DNA from: Lutjanus erythropterus
Taxonomy: Eukaryota; Chordata; Actinopteri; Lutjaniformes; Lutjanidae
Direction of reading: 5' to 3'
Assembly (NCBI GenBank): GCA_020091685.1
Contig: CM034601.1
Span: 16,979,320-17,043,319 of the forward strand
Length of the DNA stretch: 64,000 nt
Position numbers and translations under genes: made by a program. The notes below the pieces were generated by a model that was not told the DNA's origin, did not search any database, and was given only the letters and a program-made list of their open reading frames with translations. This document shows, piece by piece, positions 58,356 through 64,000 of this stretch (the stretch's first letter is position 1; each line of letters opens with the position of its first letter).

Positions 58356-59627
58356 AGTGATTCAGTAGACACTTTTCTAGGCAAGTAGACTTCGGGTGAT
58401 GAGAATAGCTAAAATTTGGTACAGGGATTTGGGGATGGGTGTGTCACATCAGAAGGACTAAAACAGAATAATTTAGAGCAACATCATTTGTTAGTAATAT
58501 TGTGAAGATCAGTTACAGATTCTGATGATGATATGAATCATGGTCTCTTTTCAGAGAATCAGATTGTCATTAAAGTAAAAAACAAAAACAAACAAAATAG
58601 TTTTTTTCTTCTAAACATGTTATACATGTTAGAACATAGTTGCTGAAAACATGTGAAAAGATATGACTATGTAGGACTGAACTGTGGAGTTAGACTGTAA
58701 GACTGTTGGTCACGACTCCTGCGTTCAGGTTTTGTTGGACGGACGTGAAACATGGTTCAGTGACGTGCCGGAGCCTTGATCCACCATCACTATATAAGCC
58801 CCACGAACTGACACACAAACGACGCCACCTCCACGTTCCCTCGCCCCCCGAACGGTCAGTTACGAAAGAACCTTCAGTGACTCTTTCGGTCCAAATCATG
58901 CCAGCAGTTCATTTCAGCTCACTTCAGTTCCAGCAACCCAAACACAGAATTAAAAAAAAAAAAAAAAGATACCATACAGTCACCGTCATCTGGCTCAGAT
59001 CGCTCCAACATGTCTGGACGTGTCCAATAAAGCTGCTAGACGGAGCGCCCGTGATTTCAGATCATAGTGGTGTTTGACACTGAGACAGCAGAGCAGACGC
59101 ACCCCCAGCGTTTCAGAGCAGAGAAAACTGATAATGTTTTCATGATTTTGAGACCTAATTTTCTATACTTAGCAATTTTTAATCATCCAAATTTGTCTGG
59201 GTGGTTGACAACATGTATCTGTGGTGTGACAAACTCTGTGACAAGATCTTTAATCTGTAGGAGCTTATAAACACATTTTTTTTAGATATTTCTGAACACA
59301 AATTTCTCTGTAATCTGGTTTTAAAACAGGTCAAATGACATCAATAATCCATTATTTTTGTTGGCCTAATCAGTGCAGTAAACAAGAGAAAACATCAATA
59401 ATACTCCTACGTATTTTACAAAAACAAACATTTTTAATAACTAAAAGCAGGAATTATAGCCTTCATAACTGACTTAATCAAAAAAATTTCACCATATGTT
59501 GTTTTATCATATGTTGCTCATATTATCTGTTACTATAATGTTTCATTTTTGGGACAAAACGGACAGGAGTCCAGATGTGTGATTTTGAACTTTCCTGAAT
59601 TTTTCAGGACGTCTAGTCACCCTAATT
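58356..59627. other. Apparent insertion splitting a family H repeat
   Basis: Family H similarity stops near 58355 and resumes near 59628, whereas the copy at 30395-31070 has only about 50 bases between the same points. The insert contains TATATAAG at 58791-58798, AATAAA at 59027-59032, a 16-base A run near 58953 and a 123-codon plus frame (58706-59077). It ends CGTCTAGTCACCC. No matching left terminus was found. Confidence 0.4.
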
Positions 59628-60115
59628 AGACTTGATCTTAATTCAGTTGTATCTGATAAATCATGTTCAATAGGCTTAAAATATTAAGTTGAACCAACAA
59701 CTCTACAGTCATACCGACCAGTATTACAAACAAATTTAATGTCTTTTTACATTTTCTCAGTCTAAAAAGTCAGTTCTTCATTTCACAGAAAAACCTTCAA
59801 TTTATTACATTTTAAGTGTGACAGAGGAGGGACTGAATTAATTATTATATATTATTTTTTTTATTATTGTGAAAACAAGCATCCATGACTAAAGTGACAC
59901 ACATCAAGTTTTCATGACACGTTTTCTTCAAGCAACAAAAAAGAAGGGTGTCAGGCAGGTTTTAACTCTGAAACAATGAATGCTGGGAAGTCTACTAATA
60001 TGCTGAAAATGTTTCTTTAGGCACTTAATCTATTTTTTAAATCTGTGCAGTACATTCATTCAACTTATCATTTCAAGTCAGAAGATTTAAAGTTAGAATG
60101 ACTCATGTTTATGAG
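59628..60115 (-). repeat. Family H repeat, part 2 (inverted)
   Basis: Reverse complement matches 30405-30955, for example GTGAAATGAAGAACTGACTT. Confidence 0.65.
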
Positions 60116-61618
60116 TTCTGAAGAGATTTTAGGTTTAATGAACCTGAATAAATAAAACTTATATATTTACATTAAGTTAGAGAAAATATTAGTTTATTCC
60201 ATTAAATTCCTGTATGTTTTTTTTTTTTTTTTTTACATTGAAGTCACAGATTTGATCTCCTGTAACATCCTGTGCTGTGATTGGTCACTCGACCTCTTCA
60301 GTGTGGGTGTGTCTGGTTCCCTCTGACAACAGATGTAAACATGTTAAGAGATTGAGTTGATTGTTGACTGAGGAGGTCCAGAGGTGATCTGAGGACACGG
60401 CTAAGGCCGTCTGAAGTCAGGGCCGCGGCCGTTTGATGTATGATGTCATCCGCAGGCGTTTGTCTGCTTGTGTGCTTTACTGGACTGTTTTAGAGGCCGT
60501 GGCTGGGCCCTGGCAAAGAGGAGGAGAGCTGTGGTTTGGCTGTCCTCATAGGTGCCTGACTGACACTACTGGGGTAAATATTAGTCATCGTGACTTTGGA
60601 GGAGGACTGTGGTGGAGAGAGAGAGAGCGAGGGCGAGAGGGAGAGAGGGAGAGAGGCATGTCTTGGCTCACATATCCAAAAAATGTGAACACTGTTGCGA
60701 AATCTTGTTTGGTTTCAGACAATTATTAAGAGGCTTGGAGAGTGAAAAAGGGACATAACAACAACTCCATCAAGAGCCTCTGCTGTGCATGTGTGGCTGA
60801 ATGATTTCTGTAGAAATACTGTAGAGCTGCAACAATTAGAAATGTCAAACATTGTCATTTATGATGGTAAATTGGCATATAACAATACCAAAAGCTTAAA
60901 GTACCACCATTAAAAGTCCAGGATACTAAAAAACAAAGAAAAAGGACAACTTGAAAAAAACATCTAACAAATGTAACATGTACAGCATTTTTTTAATTGT
61001 ATAAAATTCATCCTTCTGCTTTCCTTCTTCAATAAAATGAAATAAAAGTACCCAGCCATGACTTCAGCATGTGCAAGAGATTGGCATGAACTGTCTTGAA
61101 CTGCAGGCTTGAATTATGTACAAACAGTCAGTCGCAGTTCTTTTATAAAATAAACAAAAAATAAAATAATTAACCATGTAATATATAGTAGTGCTGTACT
61201 GTAGTGTAGTAGTAGAGGTGCATGTGATATATAGTATATAGTCACAGAGACATTTTTTTAGTGTGATGTCACAATATTCAATTAATTGGTACATCCCTAA
61301 TAGTAAATGAAGAGTCTTTGGGTTTTGCACTGTTGGTTCAACAAAAGAAGCCATTTGAAGACGTCACTTTAGGCTCAGTGAAATTGTGATGAGTCTTTTT
61401 TATTAGATATTTTTGACATTTCATAGACTAACAATTGATCATGGCAATAATCTGCTGAGTAAATGAAGTAAAAATCTTGATGGATGTTCTGGAATGTCAA
61501 ACATTCAAAGACTGATAATTCATATATTTATTTGATATTAAAGGTTTGTAGGTTTAATCATTCATGTTTACATCTTGTGTTTTAGTAGTGATGTTTATTA
61601 ATGTGCACTGTCCCTATC
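60116..61618. other. Non-coding; T18 at 60217-60234, GA-rich tract at 60615-60657
   Basis: A GC-richer patch at 60390-60660 has no recognised repeat. TAGAGCTGCAACAATTAG near 60823 looks like a lone hAT end, and ATTAATTGGTACATCCCTA near 61280 like another. No gene is supported. Confidence 0.4.
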
Positions 61619-61626
61619 AAATAAAC

Positions 61627-62085
61627 CAGTGGTTCTCAAAAGTTTCACGTCAAGTACCCATAAACTGACAAAAGAAATTACTCCACGGACCTCCATCTGA
61701 TAAGATTCTGTCCCAGGGGCCCCCATCTGATCAACTGCTGCTTTTAGATGTTTTATTACAGAAACTGTGCAGTGTTTCTGTTGCTGGTAGGGTCTTTGTC
61801 CTCAACTTGAGATTCTAATGTTAAAAATCGCTTCAATTATTACAGAATCATTACTTCTAAAACATCTGGTCTACACTTACTTTAGTCATAGATAACAATA
61901 AGGCTAACTTACGGTGTTTATACCCTAATATTGTCGTGGGGGCGTTTGGTAGAGAGGAAACACTAGTGTGTGAAACCCATGGCCAAATAGTCATACATTC
62001 TGTCACTGTCTTACTTATGGATGGAATTACAGTGGAAATAAATTAGGCTATTGTCTTTATGGGGACCTCCATTTGAGAACCACCA
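61627..62085. mobile_element. hAT MITE with near-perfect 8-bp TSD
   Basis: Ends CAGTGGTTCTCAAA and TTTGAGAACCACCA pair at 12 of 14 bases. Flanking octamers AAATAAAC (61619-61626) and GAATAAAC (62086-62093) differ at one base. Internal phrases about ACGGACCTCC and GGGGCCCCC near the left end and GGGGACCTCC near the right extend the inverted symmetry. Confidence 0.8.
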
Positions 62086-62093
62086 GAATAAAC

Positions 62094-64000
62094 AAATAAA
62101 GTAAAAAAACAAATAAATAAAGTTAAAATTCACACTTCACTTGTTTATTTGAATATGCTCACTGGATTTTGGATTTATCTCCCCACTCTAGTCATATACT
62201 GTACAAATTAATTTTGAGCCATGTCTGTTTCATAATATAGAAACCTTTTTCAAGCTGCAAAGATTAACAAATTCAAAGCAATGGAAACAGTTGGCTTCTA
62301 CAGTGGTTAATCAGTGGAATGATCCTTTAAACACAGTTTGACCTGCAGTGAGTGTCAGATAACTTCTCCGCCCTGAACAGTAAGAGTTTATGTGCTGTTG
62401 TTTCTCTGTCAGCACATGAGCTTTTACGGTGCAGGGAGGCAGAGGATGAACAACCGTCCATTGTTATCTGTTTCCTTTCTTTTCTTACACTTTCTTTTCT
62501 TTTCTTTGCACAGAGCAAATATGTTGCAATTTTAAAAGATCAGATTTTAAAGAACATAACGTCCTGTATATTATGCATGGTAGTGAAGAATGAAATAGTT
62601 TCTCTCTCTAAACTTCTGTAAATCTTCACTTTGTGATAAGTTATGACTGTACCACTCATCTTAGTAATTACAAAATGCCAGCAGTCCATATAGTAAAGCA
62701 GTTTACATTGATATTTCATGTTAAAAACCCTCCTGTCATTTTGGATTCTGGAGTCACTTAAACAGTACTTGTCTTGGTTTAACCAACTTTTGTACTGCAC
62801 TGTTTTAAATCTTTATTTTATTCTATGAAATCAGACACATGATTTGCTCCAGAAAGTTTCAGCTTGGAAAAACTTTGATGACACAGACAAATCCTGGCCT
62901 GTAGATGGCAGAATAACTCTGGATATTACAGAGTAGTGCTTGAGGAAGAGTGGACCAAGAGCTAGTCCATTCCTTGTGTGAGTGTGTGTGTGTGTGTGTG
63001 TTTGGTGTGAGCATACCATATGTGTGTATCTGTGTGGATGTGGGTGAGCCCACCTGTGTGGGGCCCAGTGTGTGGTTTGTGTCTGCCTGCAGGTTACAGC
63101 GCTGCCTACTGGGAATTCCTGGCCGTGCTGCTTTGAAGCGAGGCTGATAAACAGAGACACGAACAGGTGTCGGAGCTGGCTGACTCATCCGTTCAGCAAG
63201 GGCTCTTTGCATTCATTACTGTACTCCATGATCAAACCATAAAGAAATGCATTACGCCTAATAAAGTACAAGTGAAGAGCAACATGTGTCCATTAGTGTT
63301 ACTGCATACAGGATTGTTAAACACTTTTCTGTGTTAGATGATTACATTATGTGTATTATTGTGATAATACATATGATTACAACACGTTATATGCAGTTCT
63401 AAAACATAGTCATTTTGGTATCAGTGGGGTCACACAGAAATTTGCATCCATGAAGAAGTCAAACTGCTCCAGACAGCATGTATGAGTAAACAACTTCTGA
63501 CCTACTTTCTTTCTAAATGATGATAGATAAATGAGAGGCAAAGTTTTTTTAACCATCTTTTTATTTCCAACCAGTGTACAATAAACCGGCACTAATAATG
63601 TGAACATACAAGCGTAAGAGAGTACACTGAGTTTCCTCATATCCCACATTCCTTCCCTCCACCCCTGTACACCCAAGTAAACAAAAGAGAAGAAAGCAAA
63701 AGAACAAATGAAGGGGTGAAACAAACAAACAAACAAAAAAACATACTTAAAACCGCATGAAACAAAACAAACAGACAAACAAAAACAGTGACAGAATTAA
63801 TGGTAACAGTAACCTAATAGTACATAATTTACGATGTATTTCTGTAAAGGTTCTAGGTTATAAAAATCCAGGTCCAAAAAGTCTGTCATCGTTATTGATC
63901 TCCTCTTGAAAAGTGAGAAAATAGTGGGGACCAGAGTTCTTTAAAAATATGCCCCTGGTAATTTTTTCCTAAGCTTAGTTTCTCTAATGGTAGGAATTCT
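62094..64000. other. Non-coding; (TG)n at 62975-63002
   Basis: The segment 63030-63260 has mixed composition with TGGCTGACTCA and CTTTGCATTC and no repeat I recognise, a possible regulatory stretch. The 122-codon minus frame at 63410-63778 is aromatic/Cys-rich from A-rich DNA and lacks a domain. The end of the window holds nothing assignable. Confidence 0.4.

Noticed and set aside
62831..63212. Two overlapping minus frames of 109-117 codons
   Set aside because: They share a TG/CA microsatellite giving His-Thr runs and differ only by frame; no domain.
1..64000. CRISPR array, prokaryotic operon or integrated viral genome
   Set aside because: No regularly spaced identical repeats, no dense collinear ORFs and no viral structural or polymerase frames were seen; the window is vertebrate nuclear DNA.
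1..64000. tRNA, 5S, U6 or other classical RNA genes
   Set aside because: I looked for internal A/B-box and snRNA-type sequences by eye and found none convincing; a covariance-model scan would be decisive.

Overview
This is ordinary vertebrate nuclear DNA, and the repeat content points to a percomorph-like teleost fish. It is AT-rich and intron-bearing, with many microsatellites and many decayed DNA transposons. There are no operons, no Shine-Dalgarno sites and no dense ORFs. Only one protein-coding gene can be supported: ovca2, on the + strand at 48291-50285. It has two exons, canonical splice sites, an intact alpha/beta-hydrolase catalytic set and a convincing polyadenylation signal. Nearly every other open frame is short, lacks recognisable domains and often lies inside a repeat.

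Left part (1-31 kb): a mosaic of non-autonomous transposons. These include a PIF/Harbinger-like element with TTA flanks (2631-3761), a hAT remnant keeping a decayed zinc-finger frame (4026-4415), TTAA-flanked elements resembling piggyBac MITEs (6528-7078 and 23914-24667), a hAT element with a perfect 8-bp target duplication (11714-12601), two solo-LTR-like elements of one family (14565-15021 and 28041-28461), a long terminal-inverted-repeat element (18404-19245) and several copies of an AGGTCA-rich dispersed repeat. One of those copies contains a perfect estrogen-response-element consensus.

Middle (31-48 kb): a roughly 430-bp non-coding block occurs twice, about 11 kb apart (31459-31890 and 42577-42990). 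Its substitution pattern does not look coding. A GC-richer, exon-like island lies at 39858-40130. More MITEs and a LINE 3' end follow, then a hAT MITE with a perfect target duplication about 650 bp upstream of ovca2.

Right part (48-64 kb): ovca2 with its promoter region and 3' UTR, then a perfect 18-bp inverted repeat (51586-51628). At 54.1-57.8 kb a degenerate GCTAGCTA-type minisatellite lies in three arrays with duplicated flanks. A G-rich TATA-bearing promoter-like segment is at 55.3-55.6 kb, and a dispersed repeat is apparently split by a ~1.27-kb insertion (58356-59627). Another hAT element is at 61627-62085.

Ovca2 is the only gene here whose function can be discussed. It is a predicted cytosolic serine hydrolase. 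Repeat families were recognised from memory plus terminal structure visible in the sequence; no database search was possible. Stretches listed as holding nothing recognisable may still contain conserved non-coding elements or small exons that need comparative data.
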